A DNA stretch of 64,000 bases from Euptelea pleiosperma (lineage: Eukaryota; Streptophyta; Magnoliopsida; Ranunculales; Eupteleaceae), in the NCBI GenBank assembly GCA_035048495.1, contig CM068553.1, forward strand, positions 28,792,978 to 28,856,977, written 5' to 3'. How positions within the stretch are numbered: position 1 is the stretch's first letter; every line of letters begins with the position of its first letter. Of the stretch, positions 53,527 to 64,000 are shown in pieces. The translations under genes and the position numbers were made by a program. The notes beneath the pieces were generated by a model, which worked only from the letters and a program-made list of their open reading frames with translations, had not been told where the DNA came from and did no database searches.

Positions 53527-54977
53527 CTTCTGTGTCATGCCTCGAATTTGGGCATCCGAACTCGACCCGGATGCCTGCGGATCAGCCTTACTCGAAATCC
53601 AGGGTGTGATAAAAATAAAAATATTTTTTATTATTTTGAAATATTTATTTTTAGCTTATAAATATTCCTTATAAATCAAAATAATAAAATTTTGTAAAGA
53701 CGATTTTGTTAATTTAATCGTTTGATATATTTTTTGAATTAGATTTTCGTGATTTAACAGTATGGTACTCAAAATAAGAGTTAAATTTATTTTTCACCAA
53801 AATTATTGGTTAGGATCTCTATAATTACATATAATTTATAGTAAACACCTTTTGTGACAACTTTTAAGCCAAAACATTCATTAGATAGTGTTTTAATAAA
53901 TATTTTTCGCAATTTGACTGAAAACGGTTACTTTTTGATCAAAATTCAAATAATGTCAATAAATTATTTTTTCAAGAGTTTTATTTTATAAATAAGGATA
54001 AACAACTTTAATAAATGAACTTTTGTTAAAAATGACATTTTATAATTATTTTAGTGATTTTACAAATATCCGCAGTTCCCTAAAAGTGACTGACAAAACT
54101 CAATTGATTAATGTTTTCTGAATTAATCTCATGATTCGGGGGTTAATTTAAAATAAAATTTAACATGTGAAATGTGAATTTTATAGTACTCAAAATTTAT
54201 AATTTTTTTATTAAATAATATAGCATATGTTCTATTTTACAAATGAAAAAAAAGTTGAAACAAAATCAGAAATTGTTAAAAATTTGTAACTGACAACCAG
54301 TAAGTAAAATGAGTCCACAAGGCAGCCCCGATTGAATTAAGTGACCAACTATATATTTATGAAAAGCTAACTCTAAGACCCATGTGTTTTGTGTTTAGTC
54401 GAAAGATAAATTTCCATTGTAAGTGGGTCAAAAACTTAATCGAAATTGACTAATGTGTGTTGTTTGTACATGATAGCAACTATGACATTCACTTTGTAGA
54501 TTTCTATAGAACAGAAAACACAATATCAAATTCTCAAAAATTTTTGTAAAATACTATAACCAATTTTAAAACAAACTTCTTTAGAATCACATTATTTCAA
54601 TATCGAGAGAATATTTGATGAATATTCTTGTCTAAGATGTCGGGTAAATTCGAGTCACCAAAAAATTTGCAAAAGTACCGAAACATAAATTAAAGTATTT
54701 TCACTAATCCTAACATGAATAATTTGTCTAAAATATTTTATTAAATCAATAATCTTTAAAATAAAGTACTACATTTTATTTTTTTTAAAGTTTTCTTCAT
54801 CAGTTGGTTCCACTTCTTCTAAAACATTCTTCTCAGCAGGATCAACAAAATCTGAAAGTGGTGATAGATGTAGGAATGAGCCAAACGCTAACTCAGGTTT
54901 TTCACCTAAAAATATGATTAAACTAATATAAGATATACAAACATGTTTGCATAAATTAAATTGCCATGTAGTAACAT

Positions 54978-55315
54978 CATGATCATAACGAATGCATTAA
55001 CATAAAAATAAAATATACACAATCCATCTATAGGGTCTCCTTCAACCGTATAAAGGGTCTTCTCGGGGTTTTCAGGTCTTTCACCTTGGAGAACTCACTC
55101 CCAACTTGCTTAATCACTTCTGAATCTTAAATACAAATGCAACAATCTCATGATCATAATGAATGCATTAATATAGAAATAATGAATCTATACGAGTGGT
55201 CTCATTCTTTACCTGTATAGGGGGTCTTCTTGGAGTTTTTGAGTCTTTTACCTTAGAGAACTCACTTCCAACTTGCTTTATCATTTTTGAATCTTAAATA
55301 TGAATGCATGTCTTA
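54978..55315 (+). repeat. Two ~171-bp tandem units inside the LTR
   Basis: CATGATCATAACGAATGCATT at 54978 recurs as CATGATCATAATGAATGCATT at 55149. Both continue through GGGTCTTCT, GAGAACTCACT and CCAACTTGCTT to TTGAATCTTAAAT or CTGAATCTTAAAT. Confidence 0.75.
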
Positions 55316-56035
55316 ACATATTAAGAATAATTTATAGAATAATAAGCTATGAACATCATAATTGTGTGCATAATTATCACAGTACAAGATTTATAGTTTA
55401 ACAATCAATACATGCTGACAAGTCTCTAAGTATTGAAAGAATTATGGGAATGACACTTACCTTAAACCTTTGTTGATGTTTCGGAAGTTTTCACAAAATT
55501 AAAAAAATGATCAATGGAGGAGATGAGAGAAAAGTGAGATTAGTGTATTCTTCAATATGAGGGGTGATAAGGTATTAGTGTGGGTGCCTCTAAAGTTTTT
55601 CTTAAATAGATTATGTGACTAGATTTATGGTTTGGATTTTTGTATAAATTTTTGGGAGGTCAAATCTTAGCCATTGGATCTAAATTTAGTATAGGGTTGA
55701 GATCAATTAGAGTTTTGATTCATAATAGAGTTTAGGTTTTTAGTTGAAAGATTATGTCAATCTTTTATTGAAATAAACAACTTTCTATTTTATCTCAAAT
55801 TAAAAATGATTTTCGTAACTTTAAAATATGTAAAATTTTCAACTAACTAAAAGACTTATTTTAAGTTGAATATGGGCCAAAAGCCTATATGTATTAATTG
55901 GGCTTTAATTAAGATTATTTTTAGGCCTAAAATGTCTCTAAATTGGCCCGAAAGGCCCACTCTACTAATTTTAACTCAAACAACATGCAATAAAGTATTA
56001 ATACTATTATTTATTAATAAAATATTATTAACATG

Positions 56036-56110
56036 ATTAAAAATAATAATTAAAAATTTTAAAATATAAAATAATTAAAAATAATAATTAAAAATTTTAA
56101 AATACCCTGA
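56036..56110 (+). repeat. 38-bp AT tandem repeat, two units
   Basis: ATTAAAAATAATAATTAAAA begins at 56036 and again at 56074, near the 3' end of the LTR-like element. Confidence 0.75.
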
Positions 56111-56499
56111 AAAAAGTTATGGGTATTACAAACATCACCTCATCCAATTACCTCCAACTTATGTATGTATATAAATTTCAAACCATTAAATTTAACATAT
56201 TTCTAAGTTACTTTAGCTACTCCTCTTTCTGGTCCTTGATTTTTTTGTCCTGTCTGGTAGCCTTCCTTTGTCTTACCACCTTTATCCTCATCCATCATCC
56301 TTTGAGATATTTTTCCCTTTTCCGTTCGATTTTTGTTGCGGGTTCTTTTGGTTGTCGTTAGGTGTGTCTTGCTTTGGCTGGAATATGATCGAGCTGTCTA
56401 GACAACTAGTGGACAACAGTATCGACTACCTACGCTATGCCTTCCAAAATAAGTTTACAGTGGTCTGTAAAGAGGGTGTTGTTACTCATCTTTAACACC

Positions 56500-57127
56500 A
56501 TGGATTTGTCCCAAGGTTTTGCTAAATGGAAGTTTGTTCTTTGTGGCCAACTCCTAACTGATTCCCTAGTTGATGTTAAGCGAGTTGAACGTAGTATTCA
56601 AGACTCTTTTGGATAGATCCCACACTTTTCAGTTTGCAGATCTTACCCATAACAAATTTGCCTTCCTTTTCACCTCGGAAGAACATCAAACTTAGGTTCT
56701 AGGAAATGGGCCATGGCTCGTCTTGGTACACCTCTTGATTCTAACCAAACGGGAAATGCTCATCCCAATTGCCGAAATGGACTTCAACTTCAGCCCCCTG
56801 TGGGTCCAAGTTCATGGTTTACCACCTAAGGCCTTCAGTGAAAACATGGCGCTGGATCTAGGTAAAGATATTGGTCGCGTGATTTCTATGGATTTCAATC
56901 CTTAGGGGGCGATTATCAAGAGTAAATTTCTCCGATTCAAGGTTGTGTTCAACATTCGACGTCCCCTCATTATGGGTGCTTCGGTTCTAATCAACCAAAT
57001 TCTAATCTAGGTGGATTTTCGATATGAGCGCCTTCCTAGAGTTTGCTTACGATGTGGCATGATCGGTCATTCTATTAAAAATGCTGAGAAACACTTTCTG
57101 TTTCTAATCCTTCACCCCATCTCTTTG
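56500..57127 (+). pseudogene. LINE-2 ORF1 fragment (DUF4283/zf-CCHC type)
   Basis: ORF1 of plant L1 elements encodes an RNA-binding protein. Recognisable here: KWKFVLCGQLLTDSLVDVKR, FSPLWVQVHGLPPKAFSENM, GKDIGRVISMDFNP, KSKFLRFKVVFNIRRPL, and a zinc knuckle FRYERLPRVCLRCGMIGHSI where CxxCxxxGH is kept. Stops occur near 56500, 56617, 56905 and 57008. The frame is cut by the LTR insertion at 57128. Confidence 0.7.
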
Positions 57128-58932
57128 TGTCACGCCTCGGATCCGGGGGCCCTACCCGAACTCCTTAAAAACGACCAACACCTAAGATCTAGGGTGTGAT
57201 AAAAATAAAAAAATAATACTCCAAAATAATTTTTAAAAATGATCATAATTCATTATATACTAAAATAAAAATCTTTTGTAAAGATGTTTTGGCTAAAATT
57301 TTCGTTTGATAGGCTTTTAGAATTAACATTTCAGAATTTAAACGGATAGGAGTAAAAATTTTGAAAAATATAATTTTAATAAAAAAATTATCTTATTAAT
57401 TTTTTACTATTAAAAAGTCATTTTAAGCATCTTTTGTGTGGGCACTTTGCCCAAAAATATCATCTAGTATTTTATTTTAACAGTTTGACTCAGAAATCTA
57501 CCCTAACGATAACGGTACCCAAGTAATACGTAAAATAAGTGTAAGTACCACACATCCATAAAAATTAATATATTTGTTTAGGATTCATGATCATATATCT
57601 AAAGGGTTAAATCAAAGAGTCTAGGAAGTCAAATACTTATCATCCACATGATTCTAAAAAATTAAACAAAGTTTTAATTAATAGACAATGCGAGTCTTTA
57701 ACAATTAAACTTATAAAAATGATACAAATGATAAATATCTAAAGTCCCGCATCAATCTCATCGACATTCTCAATTGTCCATCCGATCTTTCCATGCTATT
57801 GTCCTCATCAAGTGCATCAACTCCGAAATTCACACCATCTTCAATTAAGTCTGAAATATTTGGTAAATACCATGAGCCAAAGCCCAGTAGATAATCCACT
57901 GTACACCGCATATATGTCAATGATAATATCGTATATTCTAACTAAAAAATCATGGCATATTAAATGCATTACAAATAATATAAACCAGTAACGTCAACCA
58001 AGAATAATAAATCTTTCTCTCAATTAGCCCAATAACATTACATTCATACGATTACCACCACAACCCAATCTTGGGTCTCCTTCGCCTTCCCACGCCGAGA
58101 GTAGCCAAAGGCTTTTCTGCAGGGGTCTGGGGTCTTTCACCCTAGGGCTCTAGGCCTTTCTTAATTTTTACTTCCGCGGGTATCCATTAGGATCACACCC
58201 GAACTAACACTTCAATATTGTACAAAATCATTACCTATAACTTTTTTTTCTAGTACACTAGCCGATTCGATCATATCCGAATCATAATAATATCCACAAT
58301 ATCATCAATTAAGCACATATATATAACATGATTAATAAAGTAAAATAAGGGAGATTATCTTTAAAATCTGTATGTGTACCTACCTTGTCCGTTGATTTTC
58401 ATCCGAACTTAAATCAATGGTGAAAAAGTAGCCGCAAGTGTTTCTATCGATCGTCATTGGATGATGCCAGAATTCAAATATGTCGAACATCTCGAAAGTA
58501 TGAACGTTTTTGTCTGAAGAAACAATCTCAAAGAGTGAGACGTTATGGTGTTTCTTGGGTTCTTAAAGCTCTCAACGATTTGTAATGTAGAGCTCTCTAA
58601 TGGTGAAAAAATGAAAATGTGTAGGTTTTTAGGAGATTATTCTATTTTTAATAGTTGCTCAAAAGAGAATAGTAAGTCTTTATTTATTTATGTGTGTAAT
58701 TAAGTATCATTGGTAATTTATTTAAATAGTTTCTTTATTTTTAAAGTTCAAATTTTTTATTAGGATAAGATTTTCATTATTTCTAAAAGACTAAAAGTTA
58801 TGAAAAATTTTAATTAAGGCAATTAATGTGTAACTCAAAGATATTAATTATTTTAATTTTATCATTTGTCGAAGGTACCCTCCTAAATGTAAATTACTTT
58901 AATACCCCTAGACAAAAGTTCATGGTGTTACA
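57128..58932 (+). mobile_element. LTR insertion (solo-LTR-like) in LINE-2, 5-bp TSD
   Basis: Starts TGTCACGCCTCGGATCCGG and ends TTCATGGTGTTACA. CTTTG flanks it on both sides (57123-57127 and 58933-58937). TG...CA termini plus a perfect 5-bp duplication define an LTR-type insertion of 1805 bp. No coding domains and no second LTR copy inside, so a solo LTR or a small non-autonomous element. Its GGGTCTCCTTCGCC...TTTCACCCTAGGG interior parallels the 53533-56130 element. Confidence 0.8.
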
Positions 58933-58937
58933 CTTTG

Positions 58938-60000
58938 ATTCCAACACAAACCGATAGTGTGATCCAATTGCCCAATGGTCCTTACCGAATCTATGAGCTG
59001 AAACTAGAGCCAAAGAACTTCATCATTTTAATCTTACCGTGTCTCGTCATACAATCCTCAGAGACGATGAATCTCAACAACCAGGATCTAATAGCAATAA
59101 GCGACACAATGTTTCGACACTATATTCCAAAATTCGAATGCATTTTTTTGAACCACATCAGCCAGACCGATACATAATATCCAGGTTCCACCGTTCATAT
59201 CCCTCAATCATCGAGGATGGCAGATGATCCCATCTCAGAAAATGTCAACTGTCAACTAGATTTACATGGCGATACTACCGATGCTTTGAGTACATCATCC
59301 ATATCGGGCGTCATTTTTTCAAACTCTGATGAACCCTGTACTGTCCTTTCTTTACCTTAGCTACCCAAGGGTCTCCTTCCACATGGTCTCATGCCAGAGG
59401 AGTTATCAATGTTCTTGCCCCCTCTCCCATGTGAAATCACTAATATACATGTGATCCCCACCCCCCTCTATCCCCATACCACCTTCTCCACCAATACCAC
59501 CCTCCCCTTCACTTACCATGATGGGCCCTCCCAAAACCCCTCCACCTCCCTCCGAACCAGCATCACCCTCTAAAACCCACAGTCCCCCTGTTACTTGAAG
59601 CTTTATTGTAGGCCCTGAACACCTCAATGATTCCATCTCCATCCCAACCCATGTTCTTAAGGAGGCCGGATGGATAGAAAGCAACCCTACCTTTTCTGAA
59701 GAGGAGTCAGCTAGCCTTTCTCCACCTCTGGTTCACACTACACCAGGTACAGAGGTTGATCAAACTATGAATATTCATGTACTTCGCAAGCCACAAATTT
59801 CCTCGGAATCCAGTCTTCTGATATCTCAGCCCTTCTCCCTTGATCTCATGACCTACCAAACTAGCCGGGAGTCAGCAAGCTCAAACAAAAACTAAAATCT
59901 GAACCATCGGAGACTGCTTCTATAGCAAGGAAACCGACTACGGCACACACTCTAGTGGAGGTAAGTAACCAAACCACATCTCATTTTTTTTCATACGCAA
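58938..60000 (+). pseudogene. LINE-2 ORF1, C-terminal part
   Basis: Continuation after the LTR: proline/serine/threonine-rich, with stops in every frame. No domain beyond low-complexity sequence is seen. The assignment rests on position between the ORF1 zinc knuckle and the endonuclease. Confidence 0.45.
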
Positions 60001-60099
60001 GCCTAATGACACTCTCGTATCTCCTCTCAAATGGGAAAAGGTGGCGGACCCAAATTCGTGCCCAAAGGATATATGTTAATCCTTGCCTAGAAGTGTCGA

Positions 60100-60930
60100 G
60101 GGAGTGGGAAACCCTTGACATTTAGGGCTCTTAAAAGCCATATCCGAGATCATAATCTAGATTGTATTTTCTTGTTTGAAACGAATGCCTCAGATGTTGA
60201 TAGCCTTTGTCTGATTACCAAATTGGGCTACCCACGTGCCTATATCCAACCTACCATGGGTTGGAGTGGAGGCTTGTGGGTAGTGTGGAAGGAATCTGTT
60301 CACATGGAACCTCTTTTTAAAAATCCCAAATGAATTCACCTCAAAGTTACTTCTGAACCCACTTCATCCCCCTGGACTTTGTCCATCATTTATGGGAGCC
60401 CTGATCCCAAAATAGACAGATCCTCTGAAGAGATCTTGCCTCCTTTGGTAAAGATTTATCTGGCCCATGGTTGATTGCGGGGGACTTGAATGAAATTTCA
60501 ACCCCATGGGAAAAATCGGGCGGTCAGTTGTCCAAACCTATCAATTGAGCTCACCTCAATTTTTTGAATGATTTTGATTTTACTAATATGGGCTTCTCTG
60601 GTCCCTTTACCTGGTCGAATATACGACAGGGTCTCGCTAATGTCCGTGAAAGAATTGCTAAAAGCTTTGGAAACATTGATTGGAGACATCTCTTTCCTGA
60701 TGCCTCTGTTCTCAATCTCATACTCTATGGCTTTGACAATTGCCCCCTTCTCATCAACACCAAATCCAATCCCCCTAAATTTCCTAAACCTTCTATTTTC
60801 TCTCCCACTGGGCTGAGGAAGAATGTCAGAATATTATTCATGATACTTGGTGTCCCAAACTTCCTGACCTTGCCATTGTTACAATTACAAAGAAAATCTG
60901 AACCACCAGTTCAGATTAAAGAAATGGAAT
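60100..60930 (+). pseudogene. LINE-2 ORF2 endonuclease region
   Basis: Endonuclease motifs across frames: TFRALKSHIRDHNLDCIFLF, ETNASD (catalytic Glu region), GWSGGLWVVWK, IYGSPDP, AGDLNE and FTWSNIRQG. The final SDH motif is not recognisable. Stops at about 60331 and 60474 and frameshifts preclude function. Confidence 0.7.
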
Positions 60931-61079
60931 AAAGAAAAGCGGGGTAACTCTGAGGATCAAGTTAAATCCTTAAAGAAACGATGGCTCAGTGGCAGAATCT
61001 TCCTCCCACCCACCCAAATTCCTTTCAAGTCATTTTGAAACAATTGGAAATTGCACTGGATCAGCAGGAAACTATTTGG

Positions 61080-62240
61080 AGAGAAAAATCTAGGGAGATT
61101 TGGCTAAAAGAAGGAGATCATAATACAAAATTCTTTCATCTCTCCACTATAATTTGACAGGCGTAAAAATAAAATTGAGAGTATTAAGGTTGTCCATGGC
61201 AATTGTTAAAACACCTGCAGTGGGGTGGGAAAAGCTTTTATTCCCAATTTTTCTCTTTCACCCAACCCAACGACATGGACTTATCCAAGGGGTTATATCC
61301 AAATGTGTATCTGATGAGGACAACTCCATGCTCACTGCCCTCCATCCCTTGATGAAGTTAAGATGGCCACTTTTAGTATTGGCGCCAACAAAGCTCCAGG
61401 CCCTGATGGATTTACAGGATTCTTTTTTTAGACTTTTTGGGAAGAGGTAAAAGAGGACATTCTTGCCTTGGTTAATGCTTTCTTCTTGCATGATTGTGTG
61501 CTCCATAGAATTAACCATACTCACATTACTCTCATTCCAAAAACCAATGCCCTTGAATTGATTACACAATCTCGACCCATCAGACTCTGTATAATGTGAT
61601 TTATAAGATTATTTCTAAAATCCTGACTTGCCGTCTTCGCCAAATCATTGGTAAGCTCATATCTCTGAATCAAGTCGCATTTATTTATGTTCGTCTTATT
61701 TTAGACAACACAATCTTTGCTCAGGAGCTCATGTATCACATTTGAAAGAAAGAAAAAGAGAAAGATGGGCTTCTGGCTAAAGCATATGATCGCGTAGAAT
61801 GGTCATTCTTGGGCAACACGATGAATGCAATGGGTTTTAGTGACCTTTAGATTAATATGATTATACGTTGTATTTTCTCAACCTCCTTCTCTGTTCTTCT
61901 CAATGGATCCCCTGTGGGCTTCTTCAAATCCAGCCGTGGCTTATGTCAGGGGGACCCTTTGTCCCCATTCTTATTTATTCCGTGCATTGAAATTCTTTCT
62001 AAACTCATTATTAAAGAGGAACATCTTAACCATTTCCATGGCATTCGAATCGCTAAAACCTGTCCCCCCATTTCCCATCTTTTTTTTACACATAATTGTT
62101 TTGTGTTTTGTAAGGCAAATGTGGCTGAAGCACGAGCTCTCCAAGATCTCCTCCCTGCCTTCTGTGAAGGTTCTGGGCAACAAATCAACCACAACAAATC
62201 AAGAATTATGTTTAGTTCCAATCTCCACAGGTGTTAGAAG
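61080..62240 (+). pseudogene. LINE-2 ORF2 reverse transcriptase region
   Basis: Motifs: [28 protein letters not shown]-like across a frame change, YDRVEWSFLGN, SFSVLLNGSPVGFFKSSRGL and CQGDPLSPFLF, then HLFFTHNCFVFCKA. The catalytic FADD box is FTHN here, so the active site is lost. The following SGQQINHNKSRIMFS keeps the conserved NxxKS motif. Confidence 0.75.
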
Positions 62241-62249
62241 AAAGCAATG

Positions 62250-63411
62250 TCTTTTGTTCTCAATATTAAGAATCTTTCTTTCTCTCAGAAGTACCTGGGC
62301 ACACCCCTGTTCATCGGCCGCTCCAAGATCAAAGCATTTAATTATACCTGGGAACGTATTAAACAAGTCATATCGGGTTGGCGATCCCGCACCCTCTCTC
62401 AAGTAGATAGAACGTACCCTAATCAAAATCATCATTTCCGCCTTACTGATATACAACATGACATCCTTCTTGTTCCCTACCACTCTGTGTACTTAGTTGG
62501 ATTCCTTGGCCAATCATTTTTGTTGTCAAGGTGGGCTTCCCAAAATATCCCTTCACCTCATGAGTTGGGCCTCCATATCCTAAGCCATGGGAAGTCTGGG
62601 CTTTTGTAAGTTTCGGGATACGAATTTGGCCTTGTTGGCAAAAATGTGTGGAAAATTTTAACCAAACCTGATTCTCTTTTATACCTCACCTTGAAAGGAA
62701 AACACTTTCCTCAATCATCGATTTTGGAGGCCTCCCCAAAGATGAGTGATCCTTGGATATGTAAGAGCATTCTTCAAGCAAAAGATGTTTTTAAAAACAA
62801 ATTCATCAAATTGATTGGATTTGGACACCATACTAATATCTGGGGATACCCGTGGATCTTTGATGGGCGTCAACTCTACCATCCAACACAGCCTCCTGAT
62901 TGCCCTATTTCTCTGGTCACAGAATTGATTTCAGATGATAGAACGTGGAAGGCATCTTTGATTCAATCCATCTTTACTAGCGAGGTCTCAAATACTGCTC
63001 TCTCCATAGGACTCTCAGCCAACATTCCTTTGTTGACCGTTGGTTTTGGTCAGTGGACACGAAAGGATGTTTCTCTACAAAGATCGCTTATAACCACCTT
63101 TCGCGGGTGGCATTTCCAATCAAACTCACCTTTATACCCGTTGAATTTTGGAGAGAAATTTGGAAGATGTCTGTTCCTTTTCAGTGTCAGCTCTTCCTTT
63201 GGAAAGTCCTTCGAGGAAGCCTCCCAACCAAAGACCTCATCCATGCTCACTTGGGCTATATCAGCCCCGACTACTCCCGCTGCGGTTATCATCTTGAGGA
63301 CTTGGCTCATGCGTTGTTCTATTTCCCCTCATCAGCAAAAATTTGGTTTGCCTCACCTTTTTGTCTCCGTACCACCAACATGTCGAATATTGAATTATCC
63401 TCCCGGGTACT
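62250..63411 (+). pseudogene. LINE-2 ORF2 C-terminal region
   Basis: Includes KYLGTPLFIGRSKIKAFNYT and WERIKQVISGWRSRTLSQ (thumb region), DPWICKSILQAKDVFKNKFI, GFGHHTNIWGYPWIF, and a zf-RVT-like segment FQCQLFLWKVLRGSLPTKDL followed by YSRCGYHLEDLAHALFYFPS. It ends where an LTR begins. Confidence 0.7.
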
Positions 63412-64000
63412 TGTCAAGCCCCAAATTCAGGTACCCGAACTCGACCCGAATGCCCATGGATCAGCTCGTTTACCCAAAATCCAAGGTGTAAAAAAATTAA
63501 ATTTATTTTTCACCAAAATTATTGGTTAGGATCTCTATCATTACCTATAAATTATTTTAAATAATTTTTGTGAAAGCAGTTAAGCCAAAACATTCGTCTG
63601 TTAGTCTTTTGATAGATATTTTTTCGCAATTCGCAGAGAGCAGTTACTTTTTAGTCAAAATTCAAAGAATGTCAAAAAATTATTTCCTTTAAGAGTTTTA
63701 TAAGGATAAAAATTTTAATAAATGAACTTTTATAAAAAAGAATAAATTATAATTATTTTAGTGATTTTACAAGTATTTGCAATTCCCTTAAAGTGACTTG
63801 CAAAACTCAATTTGTTAATTTTTTTTGACTTAAAGTGAATCGCATGATTCGGGGGTCAATTCAAAATGAAATCTAACAAGTGATATGTTCATTTCATATT
63901 ACTCAAAATTTATGATTTTTCTATAACATAATATAGCAATTGTTCAATTTTAAAAATAGAAGTACAAGTTGAAACAAAATCAGAAACTGTTAAAATTTTA
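63412..64000 (+). mobile_element. LTR-type insertion in LINE-2, continues past window
   Basis: Starts TGTCAAGCCCCAAATTCAGG and shares CACCAAAATTATTGGTTAGG and long following stretches with 53780-54300, so it is another copy of the element at 53533. It lacks ~170 bases near its start present in that copy. The right end lies outside the window. Confidence 0.65.

Larger units (their letters stand above)
53533..56130 (+). mobile_element. Long LTR-type element, possible solo LTR (TGTCATGCC ... GTATTACA)
   Basis: Starts TGTCATGCCTCGAATTTGG and ends ATGGGTATTACA, the TG...CA termini of an LTR, with no coding region inside. Its first ~650 bases are repeated, with deletions, at 63412-64000. Internal ~171-bp duplication at 54978-55315. 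The flanks (TTCTG and AACAT) do not match, so the two ends may not belong to one insertion. Family inferred as Ty3/gypsy from the TGTCACGCC-type start. Confidence 0.5.
56200..63411 (+). mobile_element. Second LINE (plant L1 type), highly decayed, interrupted
   Basis: Domain order is that of a full LINE: ORF1 with zinc knuckle (56500-57127 and 58938-~60000), ORF2 endonuclease (~60100-60900), RT (~61080-62240) and a zf-RVT-like end (~63080-63370). It is interrupted by an LTR element at 57128-58932 and broken off by another at 63412. The 5' limit is uncertain and no target duplication or poly(A) is visible. Many frameshifts and stops make it far older than LINE-1. Confidence 0.8.

Noticed and set aside
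53533..56130. Firm call of a complete solo LTR with target duplication
   Set aside because: The termini look right but the flanking 5-mers (TTCTG and AACAT) differ, so completeness is not claimed.
1..64000. tRNA, rRNA, CRISPR, operon or defence-system signals
   Set aside because: None was recognised; repeats here are transposon-derived and the gene structures are eukaryotic.

Overview
This is a nuclear window from a flowering plant. It shows split genes with plant-type GT...AG introns, an AP2/ERF transcription factor, a COP9 signalosome subunit, a plastid rpoC2 fragment lodged in an intron, and many Ty1/copia, LINE and MITE insertions. The long TE-filled introns and intergenic space suggest a medium to large genome. 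I cannot name the species. There are no bacterial operons, tRNAs, rRNAs or CRISPR arrays.

Only two host genes are supported. (1) The 3' part of CSN7 (COP9 signalosome subunit 7, PCI protein) lies on + at 30540-38519. Seven exons encode the last ~181 residues through the stop. The first ~75-80 codons were not found and probably lie further upstream. (2) A complete intronless ERF subgroup IXa activator (295 aa, ERF1A/ERF2-like) lies on - at 41639-42526, with a TATA box and a G-box/TGACG promoter.

Layout: 0-3 kb holds a 5'-truncated LINE tail, two MITEs built from GATACGG-like repeats (one with an 8-bp TSD) and an RNase H relic. 3045-8747 is a decayed Ty1/copia element (+) with LTRs, PBS, PPT and 5-bp TSD, and a 126-bp triplication in gag. 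9524-14436 is a 5'-truncated LINE (+) with a 12-bp TSD and poly(A), itself invaded by the 3' end of a related LINE in the opposite direction. 15.6-17 kb holds a gypsy-gag-like relic. 18.8-20 kb holds repeats. 20317-25898 is a second, much younger copia element of the same family (-). 26.1-40.3 kb is CSN7 plus Mutator-type and other MITEs and the plastid insertion. 41.6-43 kb is the ERF gene and promoter. 43.1-52.0 kb is an unusual run of about nine copies of one long-TIR MITE whose arms carry the palindromic G-box core GCCACGTGGC. 52.1-64 kb holds MITEs, LTR sequences with TGTCACGCC-type starts, and a second, very decayed LINE (+) interrupted twice by LTR elements, once with a clear CTTTG duplication.

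The two host genes act in different pathways (COP9/cullin deneddylation and ethylene/jasmonate-type transcription) and nothing shows that they are functionally linked. The most distinctive feature is the G-box-bearing MITE cluster starting ~0.56 kb upstream of the ERF start codon. Coordinates of degraded repeats are by-eye estimates; elements with target-site duplications are the firmest.
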